This document shows, piece after piece, positions 16,083 through 24,709 of a DNA stretch of 64,000 nucleotides. Location: positions 130,366 to 194,365 of the forward strand of contig JAETPN010000001.1 of the NCBI GenBank assembly GCA_021771185.1, read 5' to 3'. Position 1 is the stretch's first letter. Each line of letters starts with the position of its first letter. The notes below the pieces were generated by a model. The model was not told the DNA's origin, made no database searches, and saw only the letters and a program-made list of their open reading frames with translations. This DNA comes from Bacillota bacterium. Its GTDB lineage: Bacteria > Bacillota_I > Bacilli_A > RF39 > UBA660. Both the position numbers and the translations under genes were made by a program.

Positions 16083-16808
16083 ATGAATGTAATCGCACAT
16101 GCACATAATGTATGTACCTCTAGTGAGTTTCAAGAGCTCATTTTTAACAATGAAAATGTTTGCGGACTATCTCTAAATTTAATTATGACACGTGATCATA
16201 AAATTATTATTTATACGACTGCCCCAAATAACCCTGTAAGTATTACAGCCTTAGAAATGACACCTTTAGATGAAATTAAAAATTATCATGTCTGGGAATT
16301 AGATGAAGTTTTATCTTATTTTCAAAACCAAACATATAACAAAAAAATTTTTCTTCAACTGATTCCACTTGCCACTGGACCTATTACAGATGATACCGTA
16401 GTTGCTATTAATAAACAAAACTACACCTATGTAAAAATTGTTACAGATATTATTCAAAAATATCCAAATTTACAAATACATGTATCTAGTTTAGATTACA
16501 ATTTAATTTACTATATGAAAGATCTAGTTAATACTCATAAAGTTGGGGTTACGATTTCTTATAATAATCTAAATTATGTGGATGTTGATTTTTATGAATT
16601 TCCGTCTAATATGGTAGATCTTATGATGATTCATCAACAATTAAACTTAGGAAAAGATGTGGTTGTCCTTGTTCGTGACGATAATGATATTTCATTATTA
16701 CTAAAATCTTTTAAAAAGACAGATAATGCTTTAGCAAAACAAGTCTTCCCAAAAATTATTTTCAATACAACCTATCCTGAAATTTTTTATTTGACATTTC
16801 GAGAGTAA
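16083..16808 (+). CDS. Degenerate glycerophosphodiester phosphodiesterase-like protein
   Basis: A 241-residue protein from ATG 16083 behind AGGTGAT. The pattern follows GDPD TIM barrels: VIAHAHN where active enzymes have IAHRG, GLSLNLIMTRDHKIIIYTT where they have the GxExDVxxTkDgxxVvxHD motif, and KIFLQLIP for the next catalytic strand. The arginine, the metal-binding Glu/Asp and the HD pair are all replaced, so catalysis by the usual mechanism is unlikely. It is probably a pseudoenzyme or a binding protein. It has its own terminator and stands alone. Confidence 0.6.
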   Translation: MNVIAHAHNVCTSSEFQELIFNNENVCGLSLNLIMTRDHKIIIYTTAPNNPVSITALEMTPLDEIKNYHVWELDEVLSYFQNQTYNKKIFLQLIPLATGPITDDTVVAINKQNYTYVKIVTDIIQKYPNLQIHVSSLDYNLIYYMKDLVNTHKVGVTISYNNLNYVDVDFYEFPSNMVDLMMIHQQLNLGKDVVVLVRDDNDISLLLKSFKKTDNALAKQVFPKIIFNTTYPEIFYLTFRE

Positions 16809-16832
16809 GAAACATGAACAATGTTTCTTTTT
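16809..16832 (+). terminator. Terminator of the GDPD-like gene
   Basis: GAAACAT/ATGTTTC stem with a 5-nt loop followed by TTTTTC. Confidence 0.75.
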
Positions 16833-16841
16833 CATATAAAT

Positions 16842-16870
16842 AAAAAAGATAAATACAATGTATCTATCTT
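16842..16870 (-). terminator. Terminator of spoVS
   Basis: AAGATAGATA pairs imperfectly with TATTTATCTT, followed by a T run on the minus strand; overlaps the spoVS stop. Confidence 0.65.
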
Positions 16871-17124
16871 GATTCAACAATTAATTTAATGGCTGTTCTC
16901 TCTTCTCCATCAATCACGATATCTGTGAATGCTGGAATACAAACAAGATTTTTTCCACTAGGTGCAACAAATCCTCGAGCAATCGCAATCGCTTTTATTG
17001 CTTGATTTAATGCTCCCGCTCCTACGGCTTGTATTTCTACCTCACCTTTTTCCCTGAAGACATTTGCAAGTGCTCCTGCAACAGAATTAGGATTTGATTT
17101 TGACCTAACTTTTAATGTTTCCAT
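16864..17124 (-). CDS. spoVS: Stage V sporulation protein S
   Basis: An 86-residue SpoVS with the full family sequence pattern: KVRSKSNPNSVAGALANVFR, VGAGALNQAIKAIAIARGFV and IPAFTDIVIDGEERTAIKL (each segment continuous in the protein). SpoVS is a small Alba-like protein that affects septation and coat assembly in Bacillus; homologues also occur in some non-sporulating bacteria. It is a single-gene unit with its own terminator. Confidence 0.96.
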   Translation of the reverse strand: METLKVRSKSNPNSVAGALANVFREKGEVEIQAVGAGALNQAIKAIAIARGFVAPSGKNLVCIPAFTDIVIDGEERTAIKLIVESR

Positions 17125-17187
17125 AAAAAATTCATCCTTTCTAAGTACATTATATCTTATGAAAGAATGGGATCAAAAAGAACTACT

Positions 17188-19005
17188 TCACTCATTTTTC
17201 TCTTGTTGATTTTTTATAAAAATCAGTACACACCATGGCATGATAAAGACGTATGGCATCGCGTATCTAAAGTAAGCATTCACTGGAGACGCTAAGCAAA
17301 CCAGTAGCGTCGCTAACAATGGAAACACACAAAGAAGAAATGAATATTGCTTCTTTATAAGACTATAGATACTGATAAATAACAAGAGAAGTGTATTCCA
17401 TCCAATATTCGATAATAAACCAATTCCTGGAATATAAGGGAATATATTTCCATACATAGCTAATACTTTTCTTAATGGTGCACATGAATTATAATGATAA
17501 TCCACAACCCCTTCTTCTTGAATTAAAGGATAATATTTTGTATAAATATACCAACGTGTATGTCCTGGATAAAAATAACCATAAGTATTATGAAGTGTTG
17601 CTTCCAAATAAACCCCTGGATGTTTTAAGAAACCATGGAACCATACCCTAAAGTATTGTTTTAATTCTTTCTTTGTGGTGTGGGGATTATATTCATTCTT
17701 TACAGGATCTGAAATTTCTGGTTTATAACGATCTCCTAATGTATCAAATCCTAAGACCTTATCAACCACCCTTTTCTCCTTTTCAGAAAAAGCTTCTGGA
17801 TGAATATGTGCTAAACGTGCCGTTTGTTGAAAAGGAATTGATAGTATTTCTCTGGTACTTCCATTTGTAATTTTTAACCCTGGTAAGAGAACTTTATCAT
17901 AAGAAAAATAACTAACCATAAAGATAACAAAAAGGAATGTTAATACCTTACGATATCTTTTTTCATATAAAATAACAAAAGGAAGAGATAATAAGATAAT
18001 ATAAATACCATTATTTCTAAAAAGGGCAACAAGGCAAAGAAGAAAGAAAAACAAAATCCAATGTTTCCTTTTTAGTGAAACGTTTTTATTTAAAATATAA
18101 TAAAGGGCTAGGAGGTAAAAGATGATAAATGCTGTATATAGCGTATCCTTAACACCAGACATGGCATATAACGGAAACATTGGTACTAATGCATAAATCA
18201 ATAAAATGAAAAATCTTTTTTGCACAGAAACATTTTCTTTTTTTAAAGAAACAATCGTTAAAATAAGTGCACTCATCAGTACGAACGTTTGAAGCATACT
18301 ATAAATAAATAATCCAACATTGTCACTTCCAAAAAAGCGTCCAAGCTTTAAACACCCACCTAATAACATCGTATGAAGGACAGGATGATGATTGGTTAAA
18401 TTTACTTTCGGCGATAATGGAAGAATATAAGTCATATATTTGGTTGGTATATTAAAGAATTGTAAAATCTGATAACTTGGATCAGGAGATAATATAATAG
18501 GATAAAAGGCAAAAATATAAATACTCCAACAAAGAGTTAGAACAAGAAAGGAAGTTTTTACAGGATGATTATTAAAATATAAAAGAAACTTTGAAGTAAC
18601 CTTCTTTTCTGTTTTTTTTATTTGTAAGAGATCATCTATTTTTTCTAGGAGCACATAAAAAAAAGCAAAATATCCTAGACTTCGACAAAGGGTAATTAAG
18701 AAAAGTAATGGTGTTTGATAAAGCATTCTTAACGAATCTATTTTATGAAAACTCTCCCCTATTAACATAAAACAACTTAAAAATAAAACAAATATTATTT
18801 TTAAAGGATGTAATTTATGTGTATCCCACTTTTGATAGATTAAACTAAATAAAATAGTTAATAAGCTTACAGAAAACAAATCAATCACAAAAGGACTTCG
18901 TGGTTGAAATGTATCAACATATAAACCAGTTTGGTCAAAAAAACAACCAAAGGATATTAATATCCCTAATATTATATATTTCCATTCGATTTTCTTTTTT
19001 TCCAT
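17188..19005 (-). CDS. DUF6020-type multi-pass membrane protein
   Basis: A 605-residue membrane protein with about 14 hydrophobic segments. After roughly four segments there is an external loop with SPDPSYQILQFFN and then NHHPVLHTMLLGG, a pattern characteristic of the DUF6020 family, which resembles GT-C glycosyltransferases. The loop residues 390-500 (PHTTKKELKQYF, GYFYPGHTRW) are also external. A role in transferring sugars to cell-surface polymers is plausible but unproven. Monocistronic; divergent from the lipoprotein at 19129. Confidence 0.7.
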   Translation of the reverse strand: MEKKKIEWKYIILGILISFGCFFDQTGLYVDTFQPRSPFVIDLFSVSLLTILFSLIYQKWDTHKLHPLKIIFVLFLSCFMLIGESFHKIDSLRMLYQTPLLFLITLCRSLGYFAFFYVLLEKIDDLLQIKKTEKKVTSKFLLYFNNHPVKTSFLVLTLCWSIYIFAFYPIILSPDPSYQILQFFNIPTKYMTYILPLSPKVNLTNHHPVLHTMLLGGCLKLGRFFGSDNVGLFIYSMLQTFVLMSALILTIVSLKKENVSVQKRFFILLIYALVPMFPLYAMSGVKDTLYTAFIIFYLLALYYILNKNVSLKRKHWILFFFLLCLVALFRNNGIYIILLSLPFVILYEKRYRKVLTFLFVIFMVSYFSYDKVLLPGLKITNGSTREILSIPFQQTARLAHIHPEAFSEKEKRVVDKVLGFDTLGDRYKPEISDPVKNEYNPHTTKKELKQYFRVWFHGFLKHPGVYLEATLHNTYGYFYPGHTRWYIYTKYYPLIQEEGVVDYHYNSCAPLRKVLAMYGNIFPYIPGIGLLSNIGWNTLLLLFISIYSLIKKQYSFLLCVFPLLATLLVCLASPVNAYFRYAMPYVFIMPWCVLIFIKNQQEKNE

Positions 19006-19128
19006 AATCCACCTCTTCCTACTAAGTATATCACTATTTTAAAGATATGATTACTTTTCTTCCTAAATTTACTATACATTTACAACATCCCATGATATAA
19101 TAAAGAAGTTAAGAAAAGAGGTTTGGTT

Positions 19129-19518
19129 ATGAAAAAAGGAATAGCTCTATTAATTCTAGTAATCTTATGTAGTGGATGCAGTCTTTTTCCAAATAATAAA
19201 TGTATGGGTGAATATAAAGATAAGATCATAAGCAATCAATTAACTTTTAAAGGAAACTATGCAATTTGTGAAAATCCAAAAAAGAAACCTATTTTTAAAG
19301 ATGATCTAAAGGCTATGGAACAAATCAAAAAAGATTATAGCGAAACACTAACTGCTGTACAGGAAGCATTTCATTTAAAATCATTTAATGATTCTAATTT
19401 AGAAGATTATAAAAACTATAGTAATCAATTAACCGCAACCAGTGAAGAAATTAAAAAAGAGGCCGCAGATCTTTCTACGCTATTAGAAATTTATCAAAAT
19501 GGACAAAACACTAAGTAA
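19129..19518 (+). CDS. Small lipoprotein of unknown function
   Basis: A 129-residue lipoprotein; start ATG 19129 behind AAAGAGG (an in-frame TTG lies 6 bp earlier). The signal peptide ends in ILCSG-C17. The mature part is helical and lysine-rich, with C23 and C45 conserved-looking but no known domain. It is alone between divergent and convergent neighbours. Confidence 0.7.
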   Translation: MKKGIALLILVILCSGCSLFPNNKCMGEYKDKIISNQLTFKGNYAICENPKKKPIFKDDLKAMEQIKKDYSETLTAVQEAFHLKSFNDSNLEDYKNYSNQLTATSEEIKKEAADLSTLLEIYQNGQNTK

Positions 19519-19537
19519 AAAATACTTAGTGTTTTTC
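19507..19537 (+). terminator. Terminator between lipoprotein and uvsE genes
   Basis: AACACTAAGTA/TACTTAGTGTT stem followed by TTTTTC; overlaps the lipoprotein stop codon and the end of uvsE. Confidence 0.8.
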
Positions 19538-20480
19538 ATACTTCAAACGTTGTCATATTAATAAAGTTAAGTTGTTCATAAAATTTAAGTTCTCGCACTA
19601 ATCGAAATAAAGCCTCATCTTTGGCTTTACACTCCAACATCACATCAACATCCTGCCCCACTTTTTTTAATACATGTACAAAGTTCATAAACTTTTTATA
19701 ATCGATATATTCATGATGAGCCCTTTTCTCCTTCTTACTTTTAGGGGAAGAATAATGAACTTTGGGTGGAACCGACTTTCCTTCCCATGTCTTAAATACA
19801 CGACACAATAATTCTTCAAGCTCTATATCACTAGGATGACACCAATGATGATGGAGATCTAATACCATAGGAATTTTTAATTCTTCACAAATTTCTAAAA
19901 CATCTAAAGCGTGAAACGTACGGTCATCGTTTTCTAAAATAATTTCTGCACGAATACGTTTTGGAAGTTTTTTAAAATGATCGATAAAACGTTGTTTCGC
20001 TTCTTCCTTATTCGGAGAACCACTTCCTATATGAAGGATCATAAAACTATCAATATTCATCACTTGATATAATTGATCAATAAATTTCAAAATGCGTTTA
20101 CTAGACTTAATCACATCTTCATGTTCACTGTTTAAAACACAAAATTGATCTGGATGGGTATCTACTCTCATCTGATGATAATTAATATATTCTCCAATTT
20201 TTTCAAATGTGGTACGATATGGTTCGATATAATCAAAAGGAACACTTTTGTGTGTTGCGAGTGGGATCATATTATGAGAAAAACGATAAAAATAAACTTC
20301 ATTTTGAAGATTATACTGTAGTGTACGATAAAATTGATTTAAATTATAAGTTATAATTTGATCCAATTTTATTTTTCGTTCTTCCTTGGATAAAGCAGTA
20401 TATCTTGTATATGTCATCGTTTTAAAATATCCACCACGTGTAAAATATGGAATCGCAACATAACCTAAGCGTACTTTCAT
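19536..20480 (-). CDS. uvsE: UV damage endonuclease (UVDE family)
   Basis: A 314-residue TIM-barrel nuclease that nicks DNA 5' of UV photoproducts. Typical segments are RLGYVAIPYF, FYRFSHNMIPLATH, RVDTHPDQFCVLNS, LHIGSG, ILENDDR, MVLDLHHHWC and DVMLECKAKDEALFRL, which supply the metal-binding His, Asp and Glu residues. An alternative UV repair route is common in spore formers. Monocistronic; divergent from the thioredoxin-like gene. Confidence 0.95.
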   Translation of the reverse strand: MKVRLGYVAIPYFTRGGYFKTMTYTRYTALSKEERKIKLDQIITYNLNQFYRTLQYNLQNEVYFYRFSHNMIPLATHKSVPFDYIEPYRTTFEKIGEYINYHQMRVDTHPDQFCVLNSEHEDVIKSSKRILKFIDQLYQVMNIDSFMILHIGSGSPNKEEAKQRFIDHFKKLPKRIRAEIILENDDRTFHALDVLEICEELKIPMVLDLHHHWCHPSDIELEELLCRVFKTWEGKSVPPKVHYSSPKSKKEKRAHHEYIDYKKFMNFVHVLKKVGQDVDVMLECKAKDEALFRLVRELKFYEQLNFINMTTFEV

Positions 20481-20586
20481 ACCATCACCCTATGTTAGTA
20501 TGTGATTATTTCTTTCAATCATACGCTTCAAAAAATTGTCGAATTAAAAAATAAATGATATAATGAAAATATATTGGAGGTAACGA

Positions 20587-21189
20587 ATGGAAAAGAAAAC
20601 AAAAATAACAATTGGTATATTAACTACTATTTTATTAGTACTTACTAGTATCCTTGGATACTATAAGCTACAACCTAAGAAAGAAACAGATACTTTAAAG
20701 TTTCAAAAAGAATATCAAGAGGTCGATAAAAATCATGTTTTTGTCTACCGCAACTTAAATGAAATTATCGATATTTTAAAACATGGGACAGGTGTTGTTT
20801 ACCTAGGATTTCCTGAATGTCCATGGTGTCAACGTTACGCTGTTTATCTAAATGAAGTAGCGAAAGAACAAGGAATTGAACAAATTTATTATTATAATAT
20901 TAAAGAAGATCGTGAAAAAAACACCAAAGAATATCAAGAAGTTGTAAAAATTTTAGAAGATTCCCTAGACTATAATAATGAAGGTAAAAAAAGAATTTTT
21001 GTTCCAGATATTACTTTTGTTCAAGACGGAAAAATTATTGGCCATGATAATGAAACTTCAATGATTTCAGACGAAAACATGACACCAGATAAATATTGGG
21101 ACAAAGAAAATATCAAAAAATTAAAAGAAAAATTAACGAAGTTCGCATCAGAATTAAATACTGATATGTGTACAAAATGTAATGAATAA
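20587..21189 (+). CDS. Membrane-anchored thioredoxin-like protein with CPWC motif
   Basis: A 200-residue protein anchored by a membrane segment at residues 7-25. The extracytoplasmic domain has the redox motif CPWC in FPECPWCQRYA, then a thioredoxin fold with VPDITFVQDGKIIG (cis-Pro strand) and a C-terminal CTKC pair. The family resembles bacteriocin-transport accessory/TrbC-like thioredoxins of Firmicutes. It could reduce or form disulfides outside the cell. Start ATG follows TTGGAGG; its own terminator follows. Confidence 0.8.
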   Translation: MEKKTKITIGILTTILLVLTSILGYYKLQPKKETDTLKFQKEYQEVDKNHVFVYRNLNEIIDILKHGTGVVYLGFPECPWCQRYAVYLNEVAKEQGIEQIYYYNIKEDREKNTKEYQEVVKILEDSLDYNNEGKKRIFVPDITFVQDGKIIGHDNETSMISDENMTPDKYWDKENIKKLKEKLTKFASELNTDMCTKCNE

Positions 21190-21213
21190 CACAAAGAATA
21201 CTTTGTGTTTTAT
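21188..21213 (+). terminator. Terminator of the thioredoxin-like gene
   Basis: AACACAAAG/CTTTGTGTT stem, AATA loop, then T-rich tail. Confidence 0.75.
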
Positions 21214-21251
21214 AATATAGCTATTTTTGATATAATAAAAAAAGAAACGAG

Positions 21252-21929
21252 ATGAATCAAATGAATACTATATTAATTGTGGAAGATGATCAAGACATTA
21301 ATCATATGCTCACTGATTTATTAGTCATGAACCATTATCAAGTGAAAAATGTTTATGATGGTTCAACAGCATTAGAAACACCCTTAGAAGATGTCGATTT
21401 AATTCTTTTAGATCTTATGCTTCCAGGAATTAATGGGAAAGAATTAATCTTGCACTTAAAAAGGAAGAAAGATCTTCCCATTATTATTTTAAGTGCTCTA
21501 GGTGATATTGAAACAAAAGTACTTCTCTTTGATTTAGGAGCGGATGATTATATTACCAAACCCTTCAATAATCAAGAACTAATCGCACGAATCAAAACAA
21601 GATTAAAACATACAACGAACAAAGTATATAAATATAAAGAATTAACTTTGGATGAGGAACATTTTCATGTAACTTGTAAAAATGAGTTCGTTTATTTATC
21701 GAAAACAGAATTCCAATTACTAAAAATTTTAATCGCCCACCCTACACAAGTATTTTCAAAAAATGATTTAATTGAACAGGTATGGAGCCATGAAGATTCT
21801 GCAGATGACAATACCTTAAATGTACATATTAGTAATATTCGTCACAAATTAAAAAAAGTGAATCCCACCTACTCCTACATTAAAACAATATGGAATATTG
21901 GTTATAAATTAGAAAATGAAAAATCTTAA
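21252..21929 (+). CDS. OmpR/PhoB-family response regulator
   Basis: A 225-residue two-component regulator. The receiver domain has the acidic pair EDD (residues 11-13), the phosphorylation site in LILLDLMLPG (about D56) and the lysine in ITKPF. The C-terminal winged helix has LSKTEFQLLKIL and DDNTLNVHISNIRHKLKK. A second ATG 9 bp downstream is also possible. It is followed by a terminator, then by an ABC transporter and a histidine kinase, the arrangement of peptide-antibiotic sensing systems. Confidence 0.95.
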   Translation: MNQMNTILIVEDDQDINHMLTDLLVMNHYQVKNVYDGSTALETPLEDVDLILLDLMLPGINGKELILHLKRKKDLPIIILSALGDIETKVLLFDLGADDYITKPFNNQELIARIKTRLKHTTNKVYKYKELTLDEEHFHVTCKNEFVYLSKTEFQLLKILIAHPTQVFSKNDLIEQVWSHEDSADDNTLNVHISNIRHKLKKVNPTYSYIKTIWNIGYKLENEKS

Positions 21930-21949
21930 GACTTTTTTAAGATTTTTTT
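21919..21949 (+). terminator. Terminator after the response regulator
   Basis: AAATCTTAA/TTAAGATTT stem followed by seven T. It separates the regulator from the ABC transporter genes and may allow different expression levels. Confidence 0.75.
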
Positions 21950-21979
21950 GTTATGATAAAAATAAGCAAGGAGGAATTT

Positions 21980-22900
21980 ATGAAAAAAACAGTTTTAAAA
22001 ACAAATCATTTATCTAAAAAGTATGGAAATACGATGGTTTTAGATGATATTAATATTACAATTAAACAAGGAGATATTTATGGACTTATTGGAAAAAATG
22101 GAGCCGGAAAAACAACCTTGATGCGTACACTAACAACGCTTGCTGAAACAACTAGTGGTACATTTCAATTTTTTGAAGAAAACAAGCAAGTAAAAAGACG
22201 CATTGGTTGTTTAATTGAATCACCTGCTTTTTATCAAAATTTAAGTGCTTATGATAATCTAAAATATTATGCTTACCAAAAAGGAATTGTTAATTTCAAA
22301 CAAATCGATGAAGCTCTTTCTATCGTTAAACTAGAAAACACTGGAAAGAAAAAATTTAAAAACTTTTCATTAGGAATGAAACAAAGACTTGGAATTGCTC
22401 TAGCTATTTTAGATCACCCTGACTTTCTCATCTTAGATGAACCTATCAACGGATTAGATCCTATTGGTATTAGTGAAATTAGGGATACTTTACAACGCTT
22501 AAACGAAGAACAAAATATGACGATTTTAATTTCCAGCCATATTCTATCAGAACTTTACGCTGTCGCAAATAAATTTTGTTTTATTGATCATGGAAAAGTT
22601 ATGAAAGAAATTAGTAAAGAAGATCTTGATACAGAATGTAAAAAATGTATTGTCATTCGCGCAGAGGCAAAAAAGGTAACTGTTCTTTTAGAAGAAATTG
22701 TAAAAACAAAACAATATAAAGTCATTCATGAAAATGAAGTTCGTATTTATGATCATCAAGATCCAAAAACAATCAATAAAATTTTATGGGAAAACGATGT
22801 AGAAGTTGAAGCTATTTATGAATCTGGTATTAGCTTAGAAGATTATTTCAAAATGATGATAAAAGGAGATGAAAACAATGATGAATCAAATGAAAGCTGA
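21980..22900 (+). CDS. ABC transporter ATP-binding protein (BcrA-like)
   Basis: A 306-residue ATPase from ATG 21980 behind AAGGAGG. Walker A GKNGAGKTT, signature LGMKQRLGIA, Walker B FLILDEPINGLDP and the switch histidine in ISSHI are present. A C-terminal extension of about 90 residues is typical of BcrA/lantibiotic immunity ATPases. It overlaps the permease gene. With the regulator and kinase around it, it probably removes a membrane-active peptide or exports a substrate in response to it. Confidence 0.92.
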   Translation: MKKTVLKTNHLSKKYGNTMVLDDINITIKQGDIYGLIGKNGAGKTTLMRTLTTLAETTSGTFQFFEENKQVKRRIGCLIESPAFYQNLSAYDNLKYYAYQKGIVNFKQIDEALSIVKLENTGKKKFKNFSLGMKQRLGIALAILDHPDFLILDEPINGLDPIGISEIRDTLQRLNEEQNMTILISSHILSELYAVANKFCFIDHGKVMKEISKEDLDTECKKCIVIRAEAKKVTVLLEEIVKTKQYKVIHENEVRIYDHQDPKTINKILWENDVEVEAIYESGISLEDYFKMMIKGDENNDESNES

Positions 22901-23699
22901 TTTATTTCGTATTTTTAAAGGAAAAGCCATTTTTATTACATTAATCCTTTTCTTAGTTATGACCTTTAGTAGTGTATATATGCTATCCCCTGGACATATT
23001 GGATTCTCCATGGGGAGTGCATCCATGAGTGAAGAAGAAATTGCAGTATACGGACAATTAAATAACATCTTTGAATTACGTGAATATCAATTAAAACATC
23101 AAGCTTTCGATTTAGATCGTGCTTGCATTGGGCAAAACAATAATTTATACTATTTCTTTATTGTAATTGTTATTCTTGTTTTATGTACTGATTTTAGTAA
23201 TAAAACTATTAAAAATGCCATATCAACATCCACTTCTAGAAAACAATATTTTTTATCCAAAACCCTGCTTATTTTCTTCCTTTGTACAGGTCTTATTCTC
23301 CTAAGTAATTATGGTACTCATGTGATGAATTTACTTATAAATGGAAAGAAATTTACTACAAGTCTTTATACCATTACAAAATTAACCATATATCAACTTC
23401 CTTTGTTATATGGTATAATAAGTTTACTCTGTTGCATGGGATTTATAATTCGTAGATTATCCTTATTTAATGGAATTAGTATTCCGTTCCTTATGGTATT
23501 TCAGTTAATGCTTATGAGTATTTGTGCAATTACTGGAAATAATCACATAATGAATTATGAATTTCAAACAGCTCTAGACTTCCTTGTGAATCATCCAACC
23601 AATAAGTTTATTTTAGAATGTGTCCTCCTAGGATGTAGTTATATTGTTCTATTTAATGCCTTAGGATACTATTCACTTAAAAAAGCAGATATAAAATAA
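22878..23699 (+). CDS. ABC transporter permease
   Basis: A 273-residue permease with about six membrane segments (near residues 20, 90, 140, 165, 205 and 245) and no nucleotide-binding motif. Start ATG 22878 is inside the end of the ATPase gene behind AAAAGGAG; ATG 22869 or 22881 are possible. Belongs to the ABC-2 type family (N-terminal ADLFRIFKGKAIFIT and TFSNKTIKNAISTSTSRKQYF pattern). Works with the ATPase before it. Confidence 0.85.
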   Translation: MMNQMKADLFRIFKGKAIFITLILFLVMTFSSVYMLSPGHIGFSMGSASMSEEEIAVYGQLNNIFELREYQLKHQAFDLDRACIGQNNNLYYFFIVIVILVLCTDFSNKTIKNAISTSTSRKQYFLSKTLLIFFLCTGLILLSNYGTHVMNLLINGKKFTTSLYTITKLTIYQLPLLYGIISLLCCMGFIIRRLSLFNGISIPFLMVFQLMLMSICAITGNNHIMNYEFQTALDFLVNHPTNKFILECVLLGCSYIVLFNALGYYSLKKADIK

Positions 23700-23714
23700 A
23701 GGAGCGTGAAAAAA

Positions 23715-24614
23715 ATGATTGAGATTATATTAGGAATTCTCGTTATCATTCTTTTCACGCATTTATTTTGCCTAAAAAGAGACTTAAAAAAATTAAATAA
23801 AGATTTAACCCATTATAAAAAAATAGATACAAATAACCTACTTCATACTTCATCTATGGATAAAGATTTAAAGCAAATGATCTGTCAAATCAATGATGAA
23901 TTACAGAAAATTAAAACCAAAGAAATTTTAATTAAACAACAAAGTTGGCGATTAAAAAAAATGATGACAAATATTTCACACGATTTAAAAACTCCATTAA
24001 CTTCTGCGATTGGATATATCGAAATGATTCAATCATCAACTATAGATCACGAAAAAAAACAAAAGTATATCTCGATTATTGAAGAACGATTACATAAATT
24101 ATCTTCCTTAATTCAATCTTTCTTTGAATTTTCAAGCATCTTATCTAAAGATGAAACACCTGTCATAGAAAATCAGGAAATCATCCCTATTTTAGAACAA
24201 TGTATAATCTCCTACTACGAAGATTTCGATCAAGAAAAACGTAAAATTATCTTAAAAGATCATCTACAAAATAAAAAAATACAAACCAACAAAATGATGT
24301 TGATTCGTATCTTTGATAATATAATTGGAAATAGTTTAAAACACGGAATAAATGATTTAATTATCACCTTAACAGAAGATGATCAAACATTATCCATCGC
24401 TTTTCAAAACGAAATGACAGATACTCTATTAGATGTGAATCAAATTTTTGATGAATTTTATACAACAGATATATCAAGAACAAGTGGAAATACTGGTTTA
24501 GGTTTAGCCATTGTAAAAGAATTTGTAACATTATTAGGTGGGACTGTAGATGCTAAAATACAAAAGGAAACGTTAATCATTACCCTACACTTTCCAAAAA
24601 ACAGAAGGTCATAG
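23715..24614 (+). CDS. Histidine kinase with a single N-terminal membrane segment
   Basis: A 299-residue sensor kinase. One membrane segment (residues 2-19), then a short linker, the phospho-acceptor H89 in NISHDLKTPLTS, the N box NIIGNSLKHG and the G box TGLGLAIV. There is no external sensor domain, a feature of kinases that detect signals through a partner transporter, such as the ABC pair just upstream. Start ATG 23715 behind AAAGGAG; a GTG 9 bp earlier is too close to that site. Confidence 0.92.
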   Translation: MIEIILGILVIILFTHLFCLKRDLKKLNKDLTHYKKIDTNNLLHTSSMDKDLKQMICQINDELQKIKTKEILIKQQSWRLKKMMTNISHDLKTPLTSAIGYIEMIQSSTIDHEKKQKYISIIEERLHKLSSLIQSFFEFSSILSKDETPVIENQEIIPILEQCIISYYEDFDQEKRKIILKDHLQNKKIQTNKMMLIRIFDNIIGNSLKHGINDLIITLTEDDQTLSIAFQNEMTDTLLDVNQIFDEFYTTDISRTSGNTGLGLAIVKEFVTLLGGTVDAKIQKETLIITLHFPKNRRS

Positions 24615-24647
24615 TTTTTTACTATGTATTACAACTTTCATAAAAAA

Positions 24648-24680
24648 TATAGTAAAGTTTTCATATTTATAGTATAATTT
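24648..24680 (+). promoter_or_regulatory. Shared promoter block, copy A (MATE gene)
   Basis: TATAGTAAAGTTTT, seven bases, then TATAGTATAATTT ending in a perfect TATAAT. It differs from copy B (42004-42036) at one of 33 positions and resembles copies C and D. The -35 position reads TAGTAA and not TTGACA, suggesting an activator or other binding factor. Confidence 0.7.
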
Positions 24681-24709
24681 TTAAAGAATTAACTAAATAG
24701 GTGGTACTT

